NCBI RefSeq assembly: GCF_019925205.1
Contig: NC_083565.1
Span: 1,903,001-1,967,000 of the forward strand
Direction of reading: 5' to 3'
DNA from: Metopolophium dirhodum
Lineage: Eukaryota; Arthropoda; Insecta; Hemiptera; Aphididae
Length of the DNA stretch: 64,000 nucleotides
In this document: piece by piece, positions 39,701 to 52,140 of the stretch
Layout: each line of letters opens with the position of its first letter
Numbering within the stretch: the first letter of the stretch is position 1
The notes under the pieces: model-generated
Seen by the model: the letters and a program-made list of their open reading frames with translations, nothing else
What the model was told of the DNA's origin: nothing
The model's database searches: none
Position numbers and translations under genes: made by a program

Positions 39701-42300
39701 CTTGTGATTATATTTGTTTTCGTTTAACTCACATTTTTATTTTTTAGGCCGGTCAATATAATATAATATAATATTTTACTCAACAACGCAACTGTACGTC
39801 CTCGTTGGTCGACTACCTCTATACCTGCCTACGTGATATGTGTTTTATTCCATCAGCCGTCGCATAACTACAATGTTATTCGAATGTGTCGTGTTAGCAA
39901 GTATAATTAAAATATATTTTACAATAAAACTATTAATACTATAAAGTGATAAATGAAATAGTACCTATTCTGCAATGCGTTGTGATTAACTAGTAAACTA
40001 TATTATTATCTCACAGTAAATATACTACAGTGAAAAACAATTAAAAAATAATAATCGCATTACTTAATAATATATTGAAAGAAATTCTGTTCCGTCACGA
40101 GTTAATATTAACTATCTATACATAATAATATATAGATTTGTATTACGCATCGTAAGAGGCAGTAAATCTAAATACGACTATGTGACTGTCAAACAATTAG
40201 ACGAGAATAGAGAATAAGAATTTGTTACCTATGTAAATATTGTCGATTTGGTTCTACTCAATAAATAGGTAATTATTTAAATACACTTGTTTTTTATATT
40301 TATATATATAAATTAAATATACACTACGTATCTGTGTATAGAAATATAATATTTTATTACATTTTAATACCTAGTAACATTATTCTTTATTATTTTTTAA
40401 GTGGTTTAGTGAATGCTAATAAATAAACATGCTAAAGCGTCCTCGGTTGTATGTTATAACGAACGTATATGTTCGGAGAAACAAAAATAATAATCATTAT
40501 TCATTATTGTACTACAGGATATCAATACAGACGGAGTGTGACATGCGGAGAGGATATGCATTTTTGAAATGTGTGTTATAAACACTGTATATCCTTTACA
40601 ACACGTATTATTACAAAATATATTTCGTGTCTGACCCAACAGCGGAAACACATACGTTGTATGGTCGATTTGGTCATTTCCGCTGAATAATAATACAAAA
40701 AATCTCCGAGCGTGTTAACCTTAACAGTTTATTTAGTGAAAACGTAGGTAAATAATGATGTACCTATATAGGTACAATATATTATAATATAATATTATGG
40801 GTATACACCATTACACAGAAGAATATTACATTATAGGTACTTATACCCGAAGGAAATGAACCTGTTGCGGGATGATCATACCCGCGGGGACTATTGTAAA
40901 CACGATGTAAACAATGGGATGCGCAACACGCATAATGTGATTGAAACAAAATATAATATTGTTATTGTATATGCGAGAAAAAGTGCGCTGGAAATGAAAA
41001 GATCGGAAGTACAAATTATATAATATTATAGGCGTCATGTGTGCGCGAGCGCGCATATGTGATATCCGAGATTTCAACAGGTGAACAAATCAAATCCGTT
41101 TACACTATATAATATGTAATAATGTGTAATATGTAGGTACCTACATCCGAACCGCAGGAAGTCCAATTTCGGTCATTCATTGTCTTTGCATAGGTATAAC
41201 TTCTCGGCGATACAGTTTTTATTTTCTTTACAATCACGTACCTGGGTACTCGTATAGTCTTTTCCGGCCAGCACACGTCATATGGTGCACGCGACCGACG
41301 CCTTCCGAACGGAACTGCAGCAGCAGTCCGGGATGTACCTATGGTAGACCTATAGTCATGCTGCAGTCCTACGACGGCTCCCGCGGACAGGATATTAGAA
41401 ATTTGGAATTTCATACAATATAACAACAATAATTTATAATATCGTATGCACCAACTATAATCACTGATAGAGAAACGTTTTTGAGCAAGTCCACTCGTTA
41501 GGTTATATTATTTTTTTTCATTTTTCCTTGGCAGGAGTCGTCGACAAAACATTATCGTTTATTTTGCCCTAACGAAACCGAATCGTATTCAATACGTAAT
41601 CACATCATACACACCATTTTATTCATATTATCGAGTAGAATATTTTACGAGTAATAAAGTTTAGTACATCCAGATATATAGTACTTATAATATCTCATAA
41701 GCATTTTGACGTATGGAAATGTAGTCAATTATTAATCAATATAATATAGTATTTTCCATATTATACACATATATTATAATATATATTATATTTGTAAATT
41801 TATTTTTGTATTAAAAATTCAGGATGTAAGCCAGACGCATAAATAAATAAATTCATGCAATTATACGAGACTGTCGCAAGACACGTGCGGCGTGAGTGTT
41901 ATAACACCGTGGTTGTAATAATAATATTATTACATAGGTACTGCACCGCGAGTATTATGTATAATATTATTATGAGGACATCCCGCTTGCTGCAGTCGTG
42001 TGTATGGCATTAGTAACGAATCTTCACGAACTTTTTTAGGCCATTGTACTTCAATTGGACCTTTATTATCATATAAGACCTTTGACGACAATAACAGTTT
42101 ATTATATGCTCATATTTTCCCTACGTTCTACCTATACGATCGAGAATGACGTTTAGTTATGCGTAAACACTTCCATAGTAACAAAGTACCTTCCGTGGAA
42201 GAATTAACCAAAATTACTATTCTGACGAAACTTTTTTCGGACCTAATTTATTAAATAGTGTGATATAATTCCCCCTCCCCCTCACGATATTATAATTATG
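33754..42300. other. Intergenic, repeats, no gene recognised
   Basis: AT-rich DNA. The piece 34795-35335 starts with ACAGAGTGGGTCATCG and ends near GGTGCGGCCCTG, and looks like an old transposon copy without a matching inverted end. At 36440-36640 there is a (GAC)n-type GC-rich tract whose Asp/Arg-rich frames are low complexity. A 99-codon minus frame at 37694-37993 overlaps two plus frames and has no recognised domain. A block at 38760-38960 is GC-richer but not coding as far as I can tell. Confidence 0.4.
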
Positions 42301-42369
42301 TTTGTGACACTCTACCGTTCACTCTTCCTTACTACCCTATTGCTTCTCATTGCAATTTTGATGTACATA

Positions 42370-42722
42370 TTTCTTTTTTTTTAATCTTTCTTAGCGGTAC
42401 AGCAGACGTTCCCAATCTATACTCGCATCAATCTCACTCCGTGTCCCGAGCCCATCCAACAAAGAACCACTCACTTTTCTATGCTACAGTTTCACCACAC
42501 CCCACCACGTATGGTATCAATAATCATTTCATACACAGTTTTCTCCACCAGTTTAATAAATTATTTTAATTTTTCTGCTAACCTTAATTTTTAAAATGTA
42601 TTTCATGTGTTTGTGTTTGTTAACTATAATTCATCTTCTACACGGTTTTACTATATAATTTGTTATAAATTATACAACTTGTCAAATGCCACATGGTGTC
42701 AGATAAAATAAATAAAATAAAA
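42370..42722 (+). mobile_element. Possible 3' end of a LINE-type retroelement
   Basis: A non-repetitive stretch of moderate GC ends in a repeated AATAAA tail (ATAAAATAAATAAAATAAAA, about 42703-42722) after ACATGGTGTCAG. Short A-rich tandem tails like this mark 3' ends of insect non-LTR elements. No reverse transcriptase motif is visible, so the copy would be 5' truncated. The left limit is a guess. Confidence 0.25.
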
Positions 42723-45702
42723 TCATTCTGACAAGAATTAAAACAAACGGAGCATTTTACAATGTGTGTTACATGCTTTTTTTAGGGGGTGCATCGTGCA
42801 TATAATATTAATGCTCAAAAAGGTTTATATATAGACATATAGTTTAGGTTTCAAGTTACGAACTATTTTTGGATTAAAAGTGTTAACTATACAATTATAG
42901 TCAGTACTGTCGAATGTGGTACGTCAAGTATTCAAAAATCAAAGTGTACAACATTATTATAATCAGTTTTAAATAAACCTAAATTTTTTAATCATCGACG
43001 TATATTAATTAAAATAATAATATAAATAATTTATATTCGGCCCATAATTAATTCAAGTATCTTATACATGTTTGTATAGTATACAAAGTTTAATTTGACC
43101 TATGATTAACAAAAAAACAAAAATTTCAAAGATTTTGAAAAACTTTAAAAGTTCAAACTTTAAGTTCAAATAGGCACGGGTGAACTTTATCCGATTGATC
43201 CTATATTTTGTATGGTAAATTTTTGTATGTATATACACTGTTTTAGGTGGTGAGATGAAAAAATTTTTGAACTTCAAATTTAAGGATCACCCTATAATAT
43301 TGTATACCTACATAATATTATTTTCAAATTGTTTTGAATATTTTAGAACGTGTACCTATATAGTCATAATAGTAATAATCTATAGAATATAAAATATTAA
43401 AATCAATCAGTATGGATATTAATATATTATCGATGCTTAAAAAAGAGACATCTAGTCATATTATAGTCTTTTCATGAAATTCTTAGAACACTCGAGATTA
43501 AAATGGTTGACGATTAGGTGTTCTTAATGTTCTGAAATTATACCTGTACACATGCATATTAGATAGTTACGAGTGTGATATTTTAATGTGCTACCTCTTT
43601 TGTTCGACTGTGTGTATTGCGTATTACCTATATGGCTATAATATACTCGTAATATAGGTTCACTATACAAACATTTTAATCGTATAGGTAATCAATTGAG
43701 TTACCTGCACACTGCACTAAGTACAATCATTGTACAGAAATTAAAAATAGTTTTGAAGAGATACTATTTTTTGGCGGTAAGTATCTGTAATTGGATATCA
43801 TTAGAAAACGTGATTTTTGTGATAGCTATATTATAGTACGCTGCATTATGCAAATAAAACGGTTGATAATGTATAATATGCTTACCTCTATAATATTTTA
43901 TAACAATATTTTGTTTTGGAAAGGATCTAAATTGCTAATACATTAAGATATTAAGGATTCTTAGTCCTTACCTATACAATATTAAATATTTAAAAATATT
44001 TTAAGCACTTCTTGATGATATTTATTTTCCAAGTCTGTAAGTTATGTACACATAAAATATACTATTAGTAGTAAATGTTAACCATGGGTGTACAGTATGA
44101 ATAGGGAAAATATAAAAAAAATGTTACAAATTATATTTATATAGGTATTATCATATTAAAATATTTATTACAATATATGAATATATATATTTATTTATTA
44201 AATGTATAGTCATAATATTCAATAATATATTATCAATGTAACGTGTCAACTTCTCTATTAATGGCTAATGGTATTACTATTCGTCAGTTATTATCGTAGA
44301 TATAATGATTTTAATATTGTCATCAATTTGTTATCATCTGCATATTATATTATTCTATAATTTATATCAATTTATTTTTTTCTATTGTCATTTAATTGTT
44401 CGTTTTAATATTATTATGATTATGATATTATATGTTACATGGAAATGTGTCATTAGAGACTAGATAAAAACTTCTTATTGCGAGTGATCAAGCTTCTAAA
44501 AATTATTTGCGATTGCGAAATGTGGGATAATATAATTAAAAAAAAAAAAACCATTCTATAAACTATACGGAATAGAATAATAAGGCGCAACTAAATTCGA
44601 TTTGCCTATTATAAAAACACAGCCGTAAGCACAAAAAGATTAAATTATCATAAACAAATTAAAAATTCTTGTGTATAATTAGTGTATATATTCAGGTATA
44701 CAACGTTAACTAAATTTAGTACAGCTGAATTATTCGATTTTCCGCGAAAATGACCCACTTTAATTATGATATTCGCCTTACTTATTTTTCGCTATAATAT
44801 GTAAACATTGTACAAAACGAAATTCCGTTTTAAGACACGTATAAAAAACGATTAAACACTCTAGGCATTTTTAGATAGGGCTATATAATTAGATGTTTGG
44901 ACTGTTATAATATTATAGTCAACAAATTAATTTTTGGTCTAATGAAACGTGTATAGGAACAATCATCGATTGGTGTTAAAACCGATACCTAAAGGAGACT
45001 ATGTGTATATGCGGTTCAAAAGATAAAGTACTCTAGGGACTCTTGGAACTTAAACTGAACATACAGCTCTCACTTTTCAATTACAGAAAATATTCAAATT
45101 AAATACATTTCAAATAGGTACCTCTATATGATATAATATATTACATATTTTTTTTTAAAAAGTATAACTGAATAATTATCAGTGATCAAAAATAGAATAG
45201 TTAAATTAACAATGTTTATGTGCTTTGATTAAGTACCTACTTTTAAAAGTTACGTTTTTTTTTATATCAATTTTATTGCTATTGTGACTCATCGCGTATT
45301 GCGAACACATGAAACGCGTAATACTATACGTTTTGAAAATAACAAAACAAGACGACAAGCCTATTATATTATAATACTATATATTATTATATTATATTTA
45401 CGCACAAAACCCGTTTGGCAATAGAAAATAATATGTATTTATATGTGTTAAGTGTACATGATTGAACCAGAGTACACTGCACGGCATATATATATAATGT
45501 ATAATATATGTGTGTGCATTGCCGAGCATAAACATATTATATATATATACCTATCTATTATATTATATTATTATTCCGCGTGCACGTAACACGAGACGCG
45601 TGTATACAATATTATTACACACACAAACACACACATAAGTACCGAAATCGTACTTTCAACGAGTGTGTTTGAACAACCTATTATATTAAATTATATTATA
45701 TA

Positions 45703-45740
<38 letters not shown>

Positions 45741-47210
45741 TATAACCTACCTATATATTATATTCTCGGTTGTCTAAGTGGCGTTTCGTGTTCGGTAAAC
45801 CGTAAAAGTAAGTAGGCCAAGATTTGAAGAAGAAGATAAATATCTCATATCCTTCGATTACTTTTTTTCCGTATTATTACTATTATTTTTATTTTTTTCG
45901 GTTTCGGTTTTTGTTGTCGTCGTCGTCTTAGTTCTTACTTTTCTTCTTCTCTTCCTTATCCCGTGCTCTTCTTACCGGTTTGTTGTATACGGCGGCCCCC
46001 GGGGCAATGGAAACCGTCAGACAACCACATCGGCTATGGGTCCTACATTCATTAATCATCCGTATTTGATCCATTAGATCCAACAAAAATAATACGCACG
46101 TGTAGAACTATTTTTTTTATACAATAATATAATATAATATCGGTCTCACACGAGCATAAGTCTCCTCTTTGTGTGTGCGACGGGCAAAAAGTAGCGATGA
46201 ACCCTTTTAAACGAAATAGACCCGCGTTTCGCGATAATACACTATTGTGATATAATATAATATTATCATTATTATTAAGTGTACGTCTTTTCGCCGTCGT
46301 TATACATCTTATTTCTAAACAAATTTTTTCATCAATCGCGATCGATTTTGTGTCGCGGGCGAGTGCGTTATCGCCAAACACATATTTCACATCGTGTTTG
46401 TGTACGCATCGGAATAATGACTATTTACACATAATAGACTGCCGACTATAATATATTATAATGGCGTATAATATTATGATGATGGAATAATGTGCCGGTA
46501 CCCTTCACCGACATTAATAAACAAGCATCCGTAGAAATGTGTCAGATGTTATGTACCTAACTACCTATATCATTTTGAACGATGTTTACGGTGCTACTTA
46601 CTTGTTTTGTCCGTCTCGTTGCGGGTGGCATAGCAGCCGATAACTATAATAATATGTACAACGATTAGGTACAGACGTACAGTAGTCTTAACTCTTAATC
46701 CACCAGCCATGTTCACGTTCATAATATTTAGAGAACGACTTGTGAAATCCCTATATTATAATATATTGGTTTTATACCAGAATATAATAATAGAACGTAA
46801 ACGTGATTGAAATTCATATTTTTAAGGAAATTGAACAACTTTTAAATCGTTATAGTGAAATTTCATTTTTTAAATTTAAATTAGATCCTGAGTGGAATGA
46901 TGGATAATATATCGATTTTATAATGATTGTTTTTTTATTGTGTGTATGTATAAGTACACGATTTATAGTAAGATTTTCGAGATTTCAATGAATTTTATTC
47001 AAATTTATATGCATATAAAAAATAATCGTGCCTATATGACGTATCTTTAATATTTTTGAATTTCTATTAAAGAAACTTAGGAAACTTGCAGATTAAAAAT
47101 TCAAGATTTTTACTAAGTGAAAAAGTTTTTATAATTTTTATCACATTTTTTCTATACAAAATAGTATTATACTCAACTATTAACAAAAGACAAATATAAA
47201 AAAAAATCAA
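42723..47210. other. Intergenic, no gene recognised
   Basis: AT-rich DNA with a TA microsatellite at about 45708-45732. A patch around 45880-46390 has more GC and an open minus frame (46052-46390, 112 codons) without domain signal. Part of a dispersed repeat (GATCCTGAGTGGAATGAT) lies at 46881-46930. Confidence 0.4.
46881..46930 (+). repeat. Dispersed repeat motif, copy 1
   Basis: GATCCTGAGTGGAATGAT followed by ATCGATTTTATAATGATTG matches the better-kept copy at 49211-49262 in order and spacing. Confidence 0.55.
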
Positions 47211-47214
47211 TATT

Positions 47215-47766
47215 TTAGATTAACTCAATGACCGTGGACTGACTTGGCGGCCGCTGGCTGGTGGACGATTCCGGTTCCTCGGGCTCAACGCCCATGGCTG
47301 TCGGATCGTCCACCTCCATCGCTACCGGTTGTGCTGGGGAGGTAGGTGGTGGATTGGCGCCCTTAGAGTCCGAGGTTGATTCGTGATGTCTGGCTATCCG
47401 CTGTTCCTGACTTACCGCTGATCTCCTGGCCTTCAGCAGTCTTATCACTTTCAGCAATTTTTTGTTGTCGTACACCTTCCTGGAGGTTGTCCGATTTTGC
47501 GGAGGTTGAGATAGTGGTGGCTGAGGGCCCCTCCGGATGTCAACACGTAGTTTCTGCCGTAGTTGACTAAAGTAGTGTGCCCATTCTCGATGGTAAATCA
47601 TCTCCCCTATTGGGTCCCGTCGTACGCGCTGAAGTTCTTGGCGCACCAAAAGTATTTGGAGATTTTGGGGGGCCGTTGTGTGTTGGTCTTCGGGAGGGGT
47701 GAGCACGTGTGGCAGTATCCGTTGTAGGCGGCGTTGCGGGATTGTTTCTCGTCCATTTTCCGTCAT
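47215..47766 (-). CDS. Orphan 183-aa protein, Pro/Gln-rich
   Basis: A single open frame starts MTENGRETIPQRR. Its first 130 residues are basic and rich in Arg, Gln and Pro. A helical-looking stretch (EMIYHREWAHYFSQLRQKL) follows, then a KKLLKVIRLLKARR basic helix, and finally an acidic Ser/Pro tail ending VIELI. GC content is far above the flanks, which supports coding. An acceptor-like TATTTCAG lies 8 bases before the ATG, which suggests an upstream untranslated exon. I see no signal peptide, membrane segment or known domain and do not recognise the family. It could be a host orphan gene or a gag-like remnant of a transposon. Confidence 0.55.
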   Translation of the reverse strand: MTENGRETIPQRRLQRILPHVLTPPEDQHTTAPQNLQILLVRQELQRVRRDPIGEMIYHREWAHYFSQLRQKLRVDIRRGPQPPLSQPPQNRTTSRKVYDNKKLLKVIRLLKARRSAVSQEQRIARHHESTSDSKGANPPPTSPAQPVAMEVDDPTAMGVEPEEPESSTSQRPPSQSTVIELI

Positions 47767-48637
47767 TGCTAGCTGAAATAGTGATTTGGTTTAAATGGTT
47801 ATTTTAGTTAAACTAATTAGTCTTAAAGAATGAGTTTAACTTAATCCTCTAACGTGGAAATAAACGTGCCTGCTAGTAACCGTAGTAATGCACTCGAGTG
47901 TTATTTTTACGTTAGCTATAGACATATTATAAACAATTAGCAGTGTAAGTATATAGAAATGGAATAGTTTTTTTTAAATTTTTTACTCTGTTCTTAACCA
48001 TTAATACTGAAGTTACCTTCATTTCTTAGTCAAATTAATTTAAATAGAACGTTAATTTTAATAATATAGCATCTTAACTATTTGAAAGTATTGAAATAAC
48101 TCATTAGAATTGTAATGTCAGGAATCGGTGTTGTTTAGTTTAATGATTTGGAGAGTTAAATTAACCACAAGTTAAGATCATAATAATAATAATTATTATA
48201 ATCTGAATTATTTTAACAGTTAAAATTTAAAAAAATCAATGAACGTGGTTATAACTTTTTATGTAGGTCCTTGATTTTGCTGCTATATTTTTACTAAGTA
48301 CGAGCATAATGTATTATTATAATACCTACCTTTGTATTTAAATAAATATTATAATATTTATTAAGCCCGTCAAAAATATTAACAAATATGAGAATTTATT
48401 TAAATCATAGGTATAATATTTGAACATCACGCGAATACCTGTGATTTACCTAATTACTTACTACTAATTGCATTTTTATGCATTTACATTATATTATGTT
48501 GTTATATGATAACACGTACCTATATATACACAGCAACAACAATATTATTACGTCCATATAATATAATATTTTATTATTTGTGTTGCACAATATTTAAAGG
48601 TATATTAAGCATAATTTATGTTTAAGTTTTTTTGTAC

Positions 48638-48668
48638 CTTGGTGACTAAAGGCGTCTCGATCCACTGA
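48638..48668 (-). promoter_or_regulatory. Candidate start site and untranslated exon for the 183-aa gene
   Basis: On the minus strand a TCAGT initiator core (48668-48664) is followed 26 bases later by CACCAAG and a GTAC donor at 48637. Joined to the acceptor ending at 47773 this would give a short non-coding first exon and an 865-base intron just before the ATG at 47766. No TATA box is seen. The parts are individually weak; only their order makes the suggestion. Confidence 0.25.
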
Positions 48669-48669
48669 C

Positions 48670-50579
48670 AACACTTCCGTAGTTCTATAATATACATGTC
48701 ATATTATAATACGTATTTCAAAATTTTAATTAAATAGATTATTTAACTCGTTGACTGTGGCATGAGCTCTTATAATATGAGATCTCACCAAACTTTGTCC
48801 TGACCACCACGGAGTTTTTTCATACGTTTACTTAAATACAGTTTTGACAATTTAAACAAAATATTTATAAAAAAACCTAATAATTATATTTGCAAACTTG
48901 TAACAACTACAGAAAATGCAACACTGTACATATTAAATCTTGCGTGGTAACACCACACAGATATATCTGTGGAAAATACAGAATATCGACTATCGAGACA
49001 TAGAACGAAATCTTATTGGAATCGTTTCCAGTGCGAGATACTGAGATTTTATATGAGATCTCAAAATCCTGGTTAAGTAATTTTTTTGGGACTTAGAATT
49101 AGATCTTGTAGCAAATTTAAGTAACATAGTGAAAAACCCCCAGCCAACGTGTTAAAAAATAAACAATAATTTATAAAATTTTATTTATTCAAAAACCCTA
49201 TCATTATTTTAGATTCTGAGCGGAACGATAAATGTATTGATTTTACAATGATAATGTGTGTTTTTTTATTTTTTGTGTCTTTGTACACGCGTGAGGCACG
49301 CGATAAGTAGTAGAAAACATAATGCTTCGATTTTCGCCTTCGATAACTTTTCTGGTGGGAAAGAGAATCTTGTTATGGTGCATTTAAGAGGTAAAAATTG
49401 AAAAAATTTCCAGTAGTATTCAATATAATATATAGCGTCAAGAAAAACAAAATTACAAAAAAATGGGAATTTTCACGCAAAATCAGTTTTTTACCAAATC
49501 AATTTTGGTTTTTGGTGTATTACATATAGGTATAACTTAAAAAAGTAACTGTAGCTGATATTTACCAGATATATGACATTTTTACCAAATATTTATATTG
49601 GAATTTTCTATGCATGGTTTAATGTTCAAGAAATGTTGACTTTATTTCAGCTATTTGTACGCATTTTCAATTTTCCATTTTTTTTTAGTTTTTTTTATAA
49701 ATATCAATAAAAATTTTTTCTCAACGGGTCAATAAGCTTTAAAATATAATACAATGTTCCTCATAAATTGTTATAATAGCAGTGTTTAAAAATGTTAAAG
49801 ATTCATTTTTTTAAGCATTTAAAATTCAAATTTAGAAAATTTTGAAAATTTGTATTATTTTTTGGTTAAAAACTATAAACTGTTTAATTTTTATAGCTGA
49901 TGATTGAAAATGTATAACAAGGTTTTTTTATAAGTAGTTCATGCTGTAACGAACAAATCTAAAAATTATATAAAAGCAATTTTTTTTTTAGTTTAATATT
50001 ATTGAATTCAAATTTAACACATTCATTACGGCGACCCACTCGACACCTACTGTACACCAGAGTGGTATTAACTTGCCACCTGTTTTAAATATATTAACTT
50101 AATAAATTGTAGGCTGCTCCTGTAAAATCAAATTTGTTAAAATGGTGTATCATATTATATGATAATAATATGGTCTATATAATATTGTACAGGATAAAAT
50201 GATTTTTCTGGAGCTTAATGAAAAGTAGGTGCCCCATTTGTTTTTAGTTTCAAAGGAATTATAATAATTATAGTGTGATACTGCTCCAATCATAATGCCG
50301 AATGTAAACGGACATCTCGTTCTGTCTATTAACATTTAGTATACGATGAAAATATACTAGAAAGTATATTTAGAAATATGATATTTATAATTAAATTTAC
50401 AACCCTATAAATGTAATTATAGGTTGTTCAAAACTTTAGACCAACCGCGTGGGATCAGTATTGATTTGGTGACAATAATATACTCTACCAAACATCTTAA
50501 AGCCATAACGTTAGTCCAAACATTTTAAAAATGGTATGAGGGCCTGTATCCTCATACAGTTTATAGTTCTATGAATATA
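48670..50579. other. Intergenic with old repeat sequence
   Basis: AT-rich. At 49211-49262 lies a copy of a dispersed motif (GATTCTGAGCGGAACGAT, then TTGATTTTACAATGAT) followed by several hundred bases of degenerate, T-rich repeat-like sequence. No gene is seen. Confidence 0.4.
49211..49262 (+). repeat. Dispersed repeat motif, copy 2
   Basis: GATTCTGAGCGGAACGAT followed by TTGATTTTACAATGAT. A third copy of the first part lies in reverse at 61287-61320. Three copies in one window imply an abundant family in this genome. Confidence 0.55.
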
Positions 50580-50583
50580 TATA

Positions 50584-50723
50584 GGTAGGGACCACGTACG
50601 TGGATACATGTATAATACAATGCAGACACACGTTTTTTGCTCTCCACATTGCCACAGCAGTATATACAATGTACATGTACAATTATACAATTATACATGT
50701 ATCTACGTACGTGGTCCCTACCC
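50584..50723. mobile_element. 140-bp MITE with 31-bp inverted repeats
   Basis: The terminal repeat TAGGGACCACGTACGT and following bases at 50586-50616 is inverted at 50690-50720 with one mismatch in 31 (G versus A). The element is flanked by TATA on both sides (50580-50583 and 50724-50727), a plausible target duplication. It encodes nothing and would be moved by a transposase from elsewhere. The 4-base or TA duplication fits several DNA transposon superfamilies; I cannot choose. Confidence 0.75.
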
Positions 50724-50739
50724 TATAAAAGACGAATTC

Positions 50740-52140
50740 TGAGTACTCTTATTTTCTAAATACCTAAACATATTAGTTCCGCATCGTATATAAACGCATA
50801 AATCAATAACGAACGGTTGGCGTCGACCCGGCAGCATGCGCTCAACTCTCTTAATTCCGACGACTTCCGTCCTCGCCGCAGGCCGATACAATGTATACAC
50901 ACACATATACATACTATAATGTGTATACGTAAAAAATTGCCTTCACTGCTTCCACGTGATATGTACAGACAATACACCGACGGTCACATCCGAATCGCGT
51001 AAAACACAATGACATGAGTACATACGCGACGCCACCGTCGTCTCGTGCCCCGAGGCCGGACCTCACTCCCCGGTGGGTTGATTTCTCGGATTCCGGACCG
51101 GACAAAAGAAACGCGGTCCGAGTCCGAAGTCCGCTTCGTCGGGGCGGTCCTCCATAGATCACCACGCTAATCTTCGGTATCCGGTCTCCGCATTTCTATG
51201 CGTATATACGTGTCGCAAAGAACAGCTGCGGAGCTACAGTGCTCCCGTGGACAGCCATGTACCCCGCGTGCACGTGTACCTATATACGCATTTATCGGAA
51301 GAAGACGTGCGCAATAATATAATAATATATACAACAATATAATAAAGATGGCACGCATGCACACTCGCTCGCAACAACAATAATATAATATATTATATTA
51401 TATAACACGCGCTGCACGACTGCAGAAGAACGACGACGACGATACGACCGCGAAGACGAGGACGAGGCCGAGAACCAGCGGGACGCTTTCGCGGTCGGAC
51501 GTCCATGTATATACGTATAGGTATAGGACTATAGGTATATAATATAATATACGATTGGCGAGATCGCGCACGTGGAGGCACGTACGCTACTTGTCAAGAA
51601 GTCACCGTGTGCTTGCGTATAATACCTATGTATTATTATATACGCCCCGAGTCCTTATACACACGCTGTTATACGGTTAGATCGGCCGTTTGATCGATCG
51701 CGAGCTCCAACGACGACTACGACGACGACAAAAAAAAACCTTTGTCCGCCTAAACGATCCGACACCGCACGTGTATGTATGAGTTCACGTCTCGACCATC
51801 GAAAGACTTATAATAGTATAACGTACGACGACAATATAATAACAGTTGTGCATGCGGTGCATTGTGCTCCGAATCGCTTTATTGCAACAGCAAGTATAAC
51901 AAGACGTAAACATCGAATGAGAGTCACCGATACGGGTCGTCGCAGCGTGTGCGGGTGTGCACAAGCGTGTGTGTGTTCGACAAAATAATAATATAATATG
52001 ATAATATATAATATATCGGCCAATATACGGAATTTTCCAGGACTCTCCTGAATATCTTATTGTACAAAATTGTGATATATATATATATATATATATGCGT
52101 TTCCAACGTGTCACTATATATACAATTAAATTATAATACA
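50740..52140. other. Intergenic, mixed GC, no gene recognised
   Basis: GC-richer patches at 50800-51260 and 51410-51590 alternate with AT runs. Several open frames of 60-118 codons exist on both strands and overlap each other, which suggests composition rather than coding. A TA microsatellite lies at 52075-52097. Confidence 0.4.
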
